Below, one piece after another: positions 20,156 through 30,227 of a DNA stretch of 64,000 nt (its first letter is position 1; every line of letters starts with the position of its first letter). This DNA is from Sycon ciliatum (lineage: Eukaryota; Porifera; Calcarea; Leucosolenida; Sycettidae), in NCBI RefSeq assembly GCF_964019385.1, contig NC_088644.1, forward strand, positions 44,538,483-44,602,482. The letters are read 5' to 3'. Position numbers and translations under genes: made by a program. The notes under the pieces are model-generated. The model made no database searches. It was given only the letters and a program-made list of their open reading frames with translations, and had not been told where the DNA came from.

Positions 20156-20344
20156 TCAGAAATAACCTAGACTCCGAACCACAACATGATTCGTATGCAA
20201 CTTGGTTAGGTTGCGCAGCTCACATACACCACTGTAAATATAGTCTCCGGCATTTTCCTCTATTGTCGAGCAAGAGGTTAGTTGCAAAGCTAAGTAAACA
20301 CAATTGATATTCGAACGATGCATTGTTTGACACTGCAGACACAC
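20156..20344 (-). other. Possible exon upstream of the LRR exon
   Basis: An open minus-strand segment after a TGCAG acceptor-like site, with INCVYLALQL and VCELRNLTKL. This loosely recalls an LRR N-terminal cap followed by a repeat. The match is weak and the splice ends are not clear. Copy B has an insertion inside it. Confidence 0.3.
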
Positions 20345-21750
20345 AGTTCACATACACCACTGTTGATTTCTAATGTTGCATTGTTTGACAATGCAGATAA
20401 ATAACGGGCCGCCGAAGAATGAAAATATACTGGCTTGAATTGTTACAAATTGCGTGAGAACTGAATATGACAGTATACCTAAACTGGGACTTCCCAAGGG
20501 ATTCATAGTCTTTGACTGATGATGTTGCTAGAAAAGGTACAAAAATCCTCAGTCTTCTTTATGGTTCGTTTAATTAATGTTTGGTTATGTTGACACCCCC
20601 CCCCACCTTTTTTGTTATATTGGTGAAGAAATGGAGCAGAAAAAAGGAAGTGCGTGCCATAACGTTTGAAGGTTCTGGAAATGTCAATGCTTTTCGAACA
20701 GAATCTGTCACTGTCACAAGTTTAGATAATTATCCGCAATGGGCGAATGCCTCATGGCTTCAATTAGAAATCTAAAGGCCAAATCATCTTCGTTCTGCGC
20801 TTCCGAAAACTTCAGAACATTTGAAAGTTATAGAGGGATACATGATTTAACATTATCCACTGTAATGCAGTTCTGAACATGTAGGAAGAATTTGTTGCTC
20901 CATTTACTGTGCGCTGCCGTCTGAGTATCTCATGCACGTAACCCTTTTCATCCAACGACGAGAGTTTGACCTTTTGATGGTGCCCAGTTACAACTCTGGA
21001 CATCTGGACATCGTCTACATTTCTTTCAAACTCTCGCTAGTTACGGCTCAGCTCAGTAGATGCAACCTCTCTGTGTAGGATCTGAACGCATTCATGTTTT
21101 TTTGCATCTTTCCCTCGAGTGGGTCTAATGTTATTAGGCAATTGTCTGTTATAGTCACCACTATAAATAAAAATCCAATCCAAATCCAATCCAACGAACT
21201 CGTTCTTCATGCTCTTTCTTTTTTTGCGTATCACCTGTGATTGTCGGCTGTAGTCGGACGTCCCTTTGCTATTTGGATAGGGACTTAGTAAGATAGAAAT
21301 AGTGTTGTTCTCCCCCTGGTCCCCACCACACAGCAACGCAAACTCTTGAGTGTGTCTCCATTCTTTTTATTATAACAACAAATGACGAAGGCGCAGAAGG
21401 AGAATGGAAAACAAAGGTCAAACGAAAAGACAACAGGAAAGCCACAAAGAAATCACAAATAACGAGCAGTAATAAAGCGAATACAAATCCATACTGGCCA
21501 ACCACCAAAATCTCTATACCTTGACAAAACATGCAGAATCCATGGATTTCTCTCAAAATCCCTGAATGGCTCAAAAACAATAAAAAAACCTTCGACGGCA
21601 TAAACTGCAGGTCTGCAGTCAGCACGGTTCGACTCTGCAGTGCAGTTCGATCAGTCGGCACCCACGCCTGCCAGTGCAGATCTTGCAGGCTAGGCTGATC
21701 AGGTCTTAAAAGTGCCGTGCACAGTTCGAAGTGCGAGTGGGCACCGTAAA
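20345..21750. other. Duplicon interior, no gene recognised
   Basis: Contains a 63-codon ORF (20812-21003, minus) that is open in all three copies, but the copies are too similar for this to indicate selection. Also short AATCC-type repeats near 21170-21200. Confidence 0.4.
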
Positions 21751-21759
21751 TATTTCAAG

Positions 21760-22920
21760 AAGAAGGAACGGGACATTCGAGGTGAATCAATGGAGCGTAA
21801 TGGAGCGTTCAGGAACATTCTTGTTCAGACAAAAATGTGACTTTAATGGGAGTTTGTTTCAAATCAAGCAGAACAAAATCAAGCCTTCGGTGCCCAATGA
21901 AGCGATCGCACCAGATGGTGAAATCCCACAGAATCTTGATCTTTTGGTCCTGCGGAGAGATGAAGTATGTCTAGCTTCAGGCACGTTACCCGCGGGTGCA
22001 TGATGCTCTTGGACCGATCCCAGTGGTGCTTGTAGTACTCGTATTCAGAAGGTATCCCATGTACACGCAGAGGCCAGCCGATTATGACGCTCCAAGTAAT
22101 CCCGTCCAGCGAGCTTTGAACACTCGCATAGGATATGGGCAACCGACTCGCTTGCCTTCCCACATATTCGAGACAGGCGGCTTCCGCTGTGATGGAAGAT
22201 TTGGGGCTTGAGCAGGTTAGTTGCCAAGGCCTGGTATAGTGTCGCGATGATCAGGCTCTCTGTGATCTTCTTGAGGCCAGCCATGATCTTCTTGGGACCA
22301 GCCTTTTTCAGCCAACTCCAGGTATTCTCGTTGGTCAGTTGTTCTGTTTGCCGGACAAACTACCCATGCCAGGGTTTCTGGGTCCATGCCAAGAGATGCT
22401 CTTTTTGAAGCCGCACTTCACCACCTGTGAGGTGTCCAGTGGGGCAACCAGTTGTGGCCACAGAATGGGTGCAGCAAGCTTCATGAGTTCCGCATCTGAC
22501 TGAAGCCCATAACGCTGCAAATTGCTTTTCTCCATGGTGACAACATCATGGATACTTTGCAAACCACGTCCACCCTCCTTGCGATTGACGTACTTACGGG
22601 CTACATCACCGCGTGGATCGAGAGCTCCATGCATAGTCATAAGCTTGCGCGTTCTTTGGTCAGCAGATTTCAACTCGTCCTGCGTCCACGCCAATATACC
22701 AGCACTATACCATATCAAAGCCGCAGCCCAGGTGTTGATGGCTGTGATGATGTTGTGGCCGTTTAGAGCTGAACGGAGCAGTCGTATGAGGCAGATGACG
22801 AACAGCAGTGGGGATATGGAATCCCCTTGGAAAATCCCATGCTGAATGGCCGCCGATCTCAAGGTTTTGATGCCGTTCCAACGGTCAACCTTCCACTGAG
22901 CCATGCTAACAGTCATAAGT
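21760..22920 (-). pseudogene. Non-LTR retrotransposon 3' part (probably RLE type), copy A
   Basis: Minus strand from 22916: HGIFQGDSISPLLFVICLI is the RT QG-SP motif. A deletion then removes the catalytic DD box, and the frame continues with INTWAAALIWYSAGILAW and KLMTMHGALDPRGDVA, a C-terminal pattern of R2/R4-like elements. A shifted frame (22284-22045) gives RICGKASESVAHILCECSKLAG, a CxxH...C zinc-finger region. Further left KILWDFTIWCDRF and RRLDFVLL resemble the start of a restriction-like endonuclease. Several frameshifts; dead. Confidence 0.7.
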
Positions 22921-23686
22921 CTGCGTACGGATTCTTGTATGCCAAACAGTTCCTATACTATTACTATTAGACCATATAAGACATCAGACACTGGACTCTA
23001 CATAATTATATTATGACATCAGACACTGGACTCTACGACAAAAGACCCAAATACAACAACGTGCGGAAATGATAGTCGAACGGAATTTCGCAGCATTAGG
23101 ACTATCGCCAAATGTCATGGTTCCACGCCGGCCATATTCAATGTCACAAAGAGTGGAGTTAACTACTGCATGAATCTCGACTACGGTTCTGTTCCATGCT
23201 ACTTGACATAACCAAAGGATCGCACGACCAAAAGGTGGACACTTGCCACATTATGTCAACATTCCTTTTCAACAGCGAAGGTATGTTTAGCACACCTTTC
23301 AAGGGCATTATTGATCAGTCACGAAGGAAACTGTCTGTTTATCTATGCCATTTCGAATTACATTGTCAATCTGCTCTAGATAATCGGTGGGATTATTCTT
23401 CTCAAAGTTTAATGATGATGCCAGTCCTTCTTCTTTCCCATCGTGGACCTTTCAGGTATCGACTTTGCTGTTAGGACAATAAAGTGAGTAATAACTTCAT
23501 GTTCTCCGCTAAGTCAAAATTCTAAATTGAGTAATAACTTCATGTATTGACAGTACTATTGTATTGCAAGCGCAAACGAGAGTGTTCTTGTTCTGTATTG
23601 GGCAAGGACATGTGATGTCTGTGGCAACTCTTGATTGTGTCTCACTTCTTATTATAACAACAAATGATGAGGTCGCAGAAGGAGTT
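22921..23686. other. Duplicon interior, no gene recognised
   Basis: No coding pattern. A short segment near 23652-23686 (AACAACAAATGATGAGGTCG) resembles 21375-21400 within the same unit. Confidence 0.4.
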
Positions 23687-24034
23687 TTACAAACCACCAG
23701 TTCTCAAGTGGGAAAGGCCTTCGCGTCTATGGCACTGTATTCTTTGCAATGTTATATCTCGACTCCGCCGTACCGCTAAGGTTTGCTGCATGGCATACGC
23801 TATATGCGCTGTGTGCGGTTTTTACTCTATACACTGTTAGGTCATGTTTTATATGCGTATGCTTTCTTGATATACGCTATATTTGCATGCTATAAATAGC
23901 TAAGAAAGGGTTTGCTCCCCACACCGGAGCTCGCGCTATTCGCTCCAGTGTGGGGAGCAAACCCTTTCTTACAAATCATCGCCGAAGTCGCAACCACTAA
24001 TTCGTACTATAAATAGCTGGTGATCTTAGTGTTA
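23687..24034 (+). repeat. BEL/Pao LTR fragment, copy A, with insertion
   Basis: Plus-sense match to the LTR of the BEL element at 35459-41136: ACAAACCACCAGTTCTCAAG at the left and the TATAAATAGCTGG box at the right. The part downstream of the box is missing. A 106-bp hairpin element (23902-24007) sits exactly after the TATA box. Confidence 0.8.
23902..24007 (+). mobile_element. 106-bp hairpin insertion with 11-bp target duplication
   Basis: 23902-23970 is an inverted repeat with 29-bp arms (AAGAAAGGGTTTGCTCCCC...) and an 11-nt loop, followed by 37 bp ending TTCGTAC. TATAAATAGCT flanks it on both sides (23891-23901 and 24008-24018). The empty site survives in copy C (near 57371). Confidence 0.8.
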
Positions 24035-24125
24035 ACAACTGTTCCCTTCAATCCAGTGCAGCAGATAATAATACTCACAGATATTAGAGGTTTGTTCATC
24101 ACGTATCCAGCAGTACTCTATATAC

Positions 24126-24297
24126 CGACGAGGAGACAACAGTCGTAAAATGGCTATATAACTGGTTGTTTTAGTGATTCTTACTATGTGACGATGTTCC
24201 ACTGATGATTGTCACATGAAAACGATCTGGAAGTGTTTCATTTTAATTGTTTATACATGGTTATGAGTGCACAATTGATATTTTTCATTGCTACTTT
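24126..24297 (+). mobile_element. 172-bp hammerhead element (minimal PLE derivative)
   Basis: Flanked by an 11-bp duplication ACTCTATATAC (24115-24125 and 24298-24308). It starts CGACGAGGAGACAACA, the same start as the larger PLE-related elements here, contains a hammerhead motif, and its 3' end resembles the end of PLE-A (CATGGTTATGAGTGCAC... TTTTCATTGC). It has no ORF and must be mobilised in trans. Confidence 0.75.
24197..24232 (+). ncRNA. Hammerhead ribozyme motif (PLE type, partly degenerate)
   Basis: Stem I TTCCA/TGGAA encloses CTGATGA, a short stem II (TTGTCACAT, one mismatch), GAAA, a very short stem III (AACGAT, one mismatch) and the cleavage base C at 24227. This is the minimal type I hammerhead described from Penelope-like elements. 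The core is intact. Confidence 0.7.
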
Positions 24298-24362
24298 ACT
24301 CTATATACACACAGGTATAATTGCTATTCTCTGCGTTCAGTGGTGCAATTGAAAATACTTAC

Positions 24363-24434
24363 AGTAGTCGGAGGTTTGTTAGACCAGAGAACACACCGTC
24401 ATTAAAATTCTGGATCTGATTATTGTCCAAATAT
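24363..24434 (-). CDS. 72-nt LRR exon, copy B
   Basis: Acceptor AG at 24435-24436 and donor GTAAGT at 24357-24362 on the minus strand enclose 72 nt in the same phase as copy A. It encodes YLDNNQIQNFNDGVF and GLTNLRL. Differences from copy A are mostly at solvent-exposed LRR positions, and no stop is present. Confidence 0.75.
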
Positions 24435-24656
24435 CTACAAACGACAAAGCACGAAGGCAATGTTGCTCTTGCTATGTTCCGGGTAGTGCACAAAACACCG
24501 AGTCTAGAATATTGTAGTTGTTATCTAAAAGGCCGAATCATGACCTTGATTTCAGAAATAACCTAGACTCCTAACCACAACATGATTCGTATGCAACTTG
24601 GTTAGGTTGCACAGTTCACATACACCACTGTAAATATAGTCTCCGGCATTTTTCCT

Positions 24657-24826
24657 CTATTGTTATTTATTGATTTATTTATTTATTACAGCATCTCATA
24701 GCACAGTGAGAACACCGGCCAATACAAATAGAGAGTGAGTTAGCCAACCAAGGCAAAGAATGGAGAAGCGGAGAAGAAGAAAGAAAGGAACCGGCATGGA
24801 TAAGCAGTGTTTGCAACAAAATGATA
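24657..24826 (-). mobile_element. Short non-LTR 3' end (tail fragment)
   Basis: Plus-strand (TTTA)-type tail, then sequence resembling the 3' UTR of the element at 14983-18611 (ACACCGGCCAATAC, GCCAACCAAGGCAAAG). Absent from copy A, where the flanks are contiguous (TCCTCTATTG/AGCAAGAGG). Confidence 0.7.
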
Positions 24827-26214
24827 AGCAAGAGGTTAGTTGCAGAGCTAAGTAAACACAATTGATTTTCTAACGATGCATTGTTTAACACTGCAGACAC
24901 ACAGTTCACATACACCACTGTTAATTTCTAATGTTGCATTGTTTGACAATGCAGATAAATAACGGGCCGCCGAAGAATGAACTCTATACCTGCTTGAATT
25001 GTTACTAATTGCGTGAGAACTGAATATGACAGTATACCTAAACTTGGACTTCCCAAGGGATTCATAGTCTTTGGCTGATCATGGCGTAAGAAAAGGTACA
25101 AAAATCCTCAGTCTTCTTTATGGTTCGTTTAATAAATGTTTCTTTATGTTGACACCCCCTCCCTTTTTTGTTATATTGATGAAAGAATGGAGCAGAAATA
25201 AAGGAAGTGCGTGCCATAACGTTTAAAGGTTCTGGAAATGTCAATGCTTTTCGAACAGAATCTGTCATTGTCACAAGTTTAGATAATTATCCGCAATGGG
25301 CGAATGCCTCATGGCTTCAATTAGAAATCTAAAGGCCAAATCATCTTCTTTCTTCGCTTCGGCAAACTTCAGACTATTTGAAAGTTATAGAGGGATACAT
25401 GATTTAACAATATCCACTGTAATGCAGTTCTGAACATGTAGGATGAATTTGTTGCTCCATTCACTGTGCGCTGCCGTCTGAGTATCTCATGCACGTAACC
25501 CTTTTCATCCAACGACGAGGGGTGGACCTTTTGACGGTGCCCAGTTACTACTCTGGACATCTGGACATCGTCTACATTTCTTTCAATCTCTCGCTAGTTA
25601 CGGCTCAGCTAGATGCAACCTCTCTGTGTAGAATCTGAACTCACTCGTTCTTCATGCTCTTTCTTTTTTGCGTATCGCCTGTGATTGTCGGCTGTAGTCG
25701 GACGTCCCTTTACTATTTGGATAGGGACTTAGTAAGATGGAAATAGTGTTGTTCTCCCCCTGGTCCCCACCACACAGCAACGCAAACTCTTGAGTGTGTC
25801 TCCATTCTTTTTATTGTAACAACAAATGACGAAGGCGCAGAAGGAGAATAGAAAACAAAGGTCAAACGAAAAGACAACAGGAAAGACACAAAGAAATCAC
25901 AAATAACGAGCAGTAATAAAGCGAATACAAATCCATACTTGCCAACCACCAAAATCTCTATACCTTGACAAGACATGCAGATTCCATGGATTTCTCTCAA
26001 AATCCCTGAATGGCTCAACAACAATAAAAAAAACCTTCGACGGCATAAACTGCAGGTCTGCCGTCAGCACGGTTCGACTCTGCAGTGCAGTTCGATCAGT
26101 CGGTACCCGCGCCTGCCAGTGCAGATCTTGCAGGCTAGGCTGATCAGGTCTTGAAAGTGCTGTGCAGAGTTCGAAGCGCGAGTGGGCACCGTGAATATTT
26201 CAAGAAGAAGGAAC
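24827..26214. other. Duplicon copy B interior, no gene recognised
   Basis: Matches 20280-21770 of copy A. The same non-coding content, including the 63-codon ORF at 25369-25560. Confidence 0.4.
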
Positions 26215-27335
26215 GGGACATTCGAGGTGACTCAATGGAGCGTAATGGAGCGTTCAGAAACATTCTGTATCAGACAAAAATGTGACTTTAATGGGAGTTT
26301 GTTTCAAATCAAGCAGAACAAAATCAAGCCTTCGGTGCTCAATGAAGCGATCGCACCAGATGGTGAAATCCCACAGAATCTTGATCTTTTGGTCCTGCGG
26401 AGAGATGAAGTATGTCTAGCTTCAGGCTCGTTATCCGCGTGTGCATGATGCTCTTGGACCGATCACAGTGGTGCTTGTAGTACTCGTATTCAGAAGGTAT
26501 CCCATGCACACGCAGATGCCAGCCGATTATGACGCTCCAAGTAATCCCGTCCAGCGAGCTTTGCACACTTACATAGGATATGGGCAACCGACTCGCTTGC
26601 CTTCCCACATATTCGAGACAGGTGGCTTCCGCTGTGATGGAAGATTTGGGGCTTGAGCAGGTTAGTTGCCAAGGCCTGGTATAGTGTCGCGATGATCAGG
26701 CTCTCTGTGATCTTCTTGAGGCCAGCCATGATCTTCTTGGGACCAGCCTTTTTCAGCCAACTCCAGGTGTTCTCGTTGGTCAGTTGTTCTGTTTGCCGGA
26801 CAAACTACCCATGTCAGGGTTTCTGGGTCCACGCCAAGAGATGTTCTTTTTGAAGCCGCACTTCACCACCTGTGAGGTGTCCAGTGGGATAACCAGATGT
26901 GGCCACAGTATGGGTGCAGCAAGCTTCATGAGTTCCGCATCTGACTGAAGCACATAACGCTGCAAATTGCTTTTCTCCATGGTGACAACATCATGGATAC
27001 TTTGCAAACCACGTACACTCTCCTTGCGAATGACGTACTTACGGGCTACAACAGCGCGTGGATCGAGAGCTCCATGCATAGTCATAAGCTTGCGCGTTCT
27101 TCGGTCAGCAGACTTCAACTCGTCCTGCGTCCACGCCAATATACCAGCACTATACCATATCAAAGCCGCAGCCCAGGTGTTGGTGGCTGTGATGATGTGG
27201 CCGTTTAGAGCTGAACGGATCACTCGTATGAGACAGATGACGAACAGCAGTGGGATATGGAGTCCCCCTGGAAAATCCCATGCTGAATGACCGCCGATCT
27301 CAAGGTGTTGATGCCGTTCCAACGGTCAACCTTCC
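26215..27335 (-). pseudogene. Non-LTR 3' part, copy B
   Basis: Same content as 21760-22920 with additional frameshifts (the QG-SP motif is broken near 27270). The C-terminal blocks TWAAALIWYSAGILAW, KLMTMHGALDPRAVVA and the zinc-finger segment (26490-26729) remain. Confidence 0.7.
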
Positions 27336-27902
27336 ACTGAGCCATGCTAACAGTCATAAGTCTGCGTACGGATTCTTGTATGCCAAACAGTTCCTATACT
27401 ATTACTATTAGACCATATAAGACATCAGACACTGGACTCTACATAATTATATTATGACATCAGACACTGATGTCAACATTCCTTTTCAACAGCGAAGGTA
27501 TGTTTAGCACACCTTTCAAGGGCATTATTGATCAGTCACGAAGGAAACTGTTTGTTTATCTATGCCATTTTGAATTACATTGTCAATCCGCTCTAGATAA
27601 TCGGAGGGTTATTCTTCTCAAAGTTTAATGATGATGCCAGTCCTTCTTCTTTCCCATCGTGGATCTTTCATGTATCGACTTTGCTGTTAGGACAATAAAG
27701 TGAGTAATAACTTCATGTTCTCCGTTAAGTCCAAATTTGAAATTGAGTTATAACTTCATGTATTGACAGTACTATGGTATTGAAAGCGCACATAAGTTGT
27801 TCTTGTTCCGTATTGGGCAAGGACATGTGATGTCTGTGGCAACTCTTGATTGTGTCTCACTTTTTATTATAACAACAAATGATGAGGTCGCAGAAGGAGT
27901 TT

Positions 27903-28253
27903 TATAAACCACCAGTTCTCAAGTGGGAAAGGCCTTCGCGTCTATGGCACTGTATTCTTTGCAATGTTGTATCTCGACTCCGCCGTACCGCTAAGGCTTG
28001 CTGCATGGCATACGCTATATGCGCTGTGTGCGGTTTTTACTGTATACACTGTTATGTCATGTTTTATAATTATGCGTATGCTTTTCTGATATACGCTATA
28101 TTTGCATGCTATAAAAAGCTAAGAAAGGGTTTGCTCCCCACACCGGAGCTCGCGCTATTCGCTCCGGTGTGGGGAGCAAACCCTTTCTTACAAATCATCG
28201 CCGAAGTCGCAACCACTAATTCGTACTATAAATAGCTGGTGATCTTAGTGTTA
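27903..28253 (+). repeat. BEL/Pao LTR fragment, copy B, with hairpin insertion
   Basis: Same structure as 23687-24034. The hairpin element is at 28121-28226, with 29-bp arms that are perfectly complementary here. Confidence 0.8.
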
Positions 28254-28374
28254 ACAACTGTTCCCTTCAATCCAGTGAAGCAGATAATAATACTCAAAGA
28301 TATTAGAGGTTTGTACATCACGTATCCAGCAGTACTCTATATACACACAGTTATACAACTATCTTAATAATGCA

Positions 28375-29145
28375 ATGAATATAACTAAATGCGCACTCAT
28401 ATCACAACCATGGGGACGAATCATGTATTCCAGAACGTTTTCTTGTCAAACGGTGTCTCGGAAAAACCAACACAGCACGCAGAAATTGGGAACAAACATT
28501 AATGTAAACAAAGACGAACACTGTGTCTTATCTTCATTATCAGCGAGTACCGGAACGCCGGACGCAGACAACCGCAACTCACCAAAGCTGAGAAGGAGCA
28601 AACGGCTGGCGGCAGCTCGGTTTGCAGAGGTGACTGGAAAGATGCATCGAAACTCTCCGGATATGGATGATGCCAGCGGAAGAGTTGACGACTGTCAGGC
28701 GTTTGGCAATGGCAAGGGAAGACCGGTCAGGAAGAGAACGCGACGGCAGCTGGAGGAGGAGTGTGGAAGCGACGTGTGCAGTGACGATGATGAACCCGGT
28801 GGTCAGTTGCTGGGAGAGCCGACGACAGGTGAAGGTGGCAGCGATGATGAAGAGGACGGTGACGATGATGACGATGATGGTGCAGATGGTGTGAAGGACG
28901 GTGGCGGTCAGAAACCAAGTGAAGGCGGAGGCGGTGAGAAGAAGAAGAATACATCGGCAATTAAATTGCATTTGTTGTCTAACCCCGTGTGTCGTGAAAG
29001 TTATGATGATTCTTGGTTCAGTGTTGTTCGTTCTGCAAGTAGTTTCAAGCAGTTAAAAGTTCTAGAAGCAGTCTACATTCGCATTCGTGATCCAAATCTT
29101 TGTAAACAAAAAGAAAATGTCACCGCACTTACGCTATTCCAGTAA
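28375..29145 (+). pseudogene. PLE-A endonuclease C-terminus with acidic linker
   Basis: Open frame of 256 codons whose first ~60 codons derive from the inverted arm. It then has a basic GKGRPVRKRTRRQ segment (AT-hook-like), a long acidic run (DDEEDGDDDDDDGAD) and SAIKLHLLSNPVCRESYDDSWFSV... KVLEAVYIRIRDPNLCKQ, which is the C-terminal half of a Penelope GIY-YIG endonuclease. RT and the GIY/YIG strands are missing, so it cannot cut DNA. Confidence 0.7.
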
Positions 29146-29352
29146 ATTCGCACTCACACACACTTACACATGCATGTCCATTGTCACACTGCACTTGCTG
29201 AATTTCCTATCATTTCTCACCTCACCTATAGTTTATTACCTGTGCAAACTGTTCCTAGGTTTGTGCTATTTTTCTTACTATGCTTGTATCCTCGCTGTTC
29301 CACTGCAAGTGTATAAATCCTATTGTAGTTTCATCATTCTCTTTAGTCACGA

Positions 29353-29390
29353 ATTCCATTGATAATTGTGACAAGAAAACGTTCTGGAAT
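29353..29390 (+). ncRNA. Hammerhead motif, decayed (PLE-A)
   Basis: Stem I ATTCCA/TGGAAT, stem II TTG-TGA-CAA and stem III AAC/GTT are all perfect, but the core reads TTGATAA instead of CTGATGA. With C3 and G8 replaced it should be inactive. Confidence 0.65.
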
Positions 29391-29502
29391 ACATGATTCG
29401 TCCCCATGGTTGTGATATGAGTGCGCATTTAGTTATATTCATTGCATTATTAAGTTATACAACTGTTTCTCTGCATTCAGTGGTGCAATTGATAATACTT
29501 AC

Positions 29503-29574
29503 AGTGCTTGGAGGTTTGGTAGACCAGAGAACACACCGTCACTTAAAGTCTGGATCTGATTATTGTTCAACCAT
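29503..29574 (-). CDS. 72-nt LRR exon, copy C
   Basis: Same borders and phase as copies A and B (acceptor AG at 29575-29576, donor at 29497-29502). It encodes WLNNNQIQTLSDGVF and GLPNLQA with no stop. A duplicated scrap of its acceptor end is found at 29801-29820. Confidence 0.7.
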
Positions 29575-30044
29575 CTACAAACGACAAAGCACAAAGACAA
29601 TGTTGTTCTTGCTTAGTTCCGGGTAGTGCGCAAAACACCGAGTCTAGGGTATAATAATAATAATAATAATTATTATTATTATTATTTTTTAAAAGAGGTC
29701 GGAGGCGGATAATACTTTAAAACGAAGGTAAGTTATGGGTTGCAAATATCCACACAAACACCCATACAGTCATAATAAGGCACTTGTCATAAGTATCCGA
29801 TTATTGTTCAACCATCTACAAACGACAAAGCACAAAGACAATGTTGTTTTAGCTTAGTTCCGGGTAGTGCGCAAAACACCGAGTCTAGGGTATAATAATA
29901 ATAATAATTATTATTATTATTATTATTTTTTTTTTAAAGAGGTCGGAGGCGGATAATACTTTAAAACGAAGGTAAGTTATGGGTTGCAAATATCCACGCA
30001 AACACACATACAGTCATAATAAGGCACTTGTCATAAGTATCCGA
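29560..30044. repeat. 241-bp tandem duplication at PLE-B left junction
   Basis: 29560-29800 and 29801-30044 are near-identical. Each contains the end of the LRR exon, flanking duplicon sequence, a symmetric (ATA)n(TTA)n run and the outermost 110 bp of PLE-B. Confidence 0.9.
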
Positions 30045-30073
30045 ACATTTTCGGTCCCTTCTCATCAAGGATT
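30037..30073 (-). ncRNA. Hammerhead-like motif, PLE-B left arm
   Basis: Minus-strand counterpart of 33122-33155, with the same TTGATGA core and GAAAATGTTC. Stem II is weak. Probably inactive. Confidence 0.4.
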
Positions 30074-30227
30074 ATACAGGGAATGGCTCAAGCTGGAAAG
30101 ACTAAAACTTATATAGCGTAAAGATAATTAGATAACAACACTCGTGACAAGGTGGAAAATTATCAAGTTTAGCACGACACAAAACTCGAAGGAAAATAAT
30201 AATAGTGACAACAACATAGTGAGCAAA

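Larger units (their letters stand above)
19801..24034 (-). repeat. Segmental duplicon, copy A
   Basis: Starts near AACTGTTCCCTTCAATCCAG (19827) and recurs at 24038 (copy B) and 28257 (copy C), a tandem period of about 4.2 kb. Each unit holds, left to right, an LRR exon (minus strand), a second exon-like segment, a non-LTR RT fragment (minus) and a BEL LTR fragment (plus). Sequence between copies differs by scattered substitutions and by insertions. Confidence 0.9.
24035..28253 (-). repeat. Segmental duplicon, copy B
   Basis: Second tandem copy. It carries its own insertions at 24126-24297 and about 24657-24826, and lacks part of the interior near 27470 that copy A has. Confidence 0.9.
28361..29454 (+). 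mobile_element. Penelope-like element PLE-A, 5'-truncated
   Basis: A 10-bp duplication TTATACAACT flanks it (28351-28360 and 29455-29464). The ends are inverted repeats of about 85 bp (28363-28447 against 29367-29452). The body encodes only the C-terminal part of the endonuclease. The inner end of the left arm falls inside the hammerhead: only the part from stem II onward is copied, on the minus strand, at 28426-28449. Confidence 0.8.

Noticed and set aside
20812..21003. 63-codon minus-strand ORF open in all three duplicon copies (also 25369-25560 and 45254-45445)
   Set aside because: The three copies are nearly identical over non-coding sequence as well, so openness is not evidence of selection, and no domain is recognisable.
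21269..21661. 130-codon minus-strand ORF with hydrophobic stretch (also 25713-26024, 45600-46121)
   Set aside because: Lies over A-rich repeat sequence of the duplicon, with copies too alike to test for selection and no known domain.
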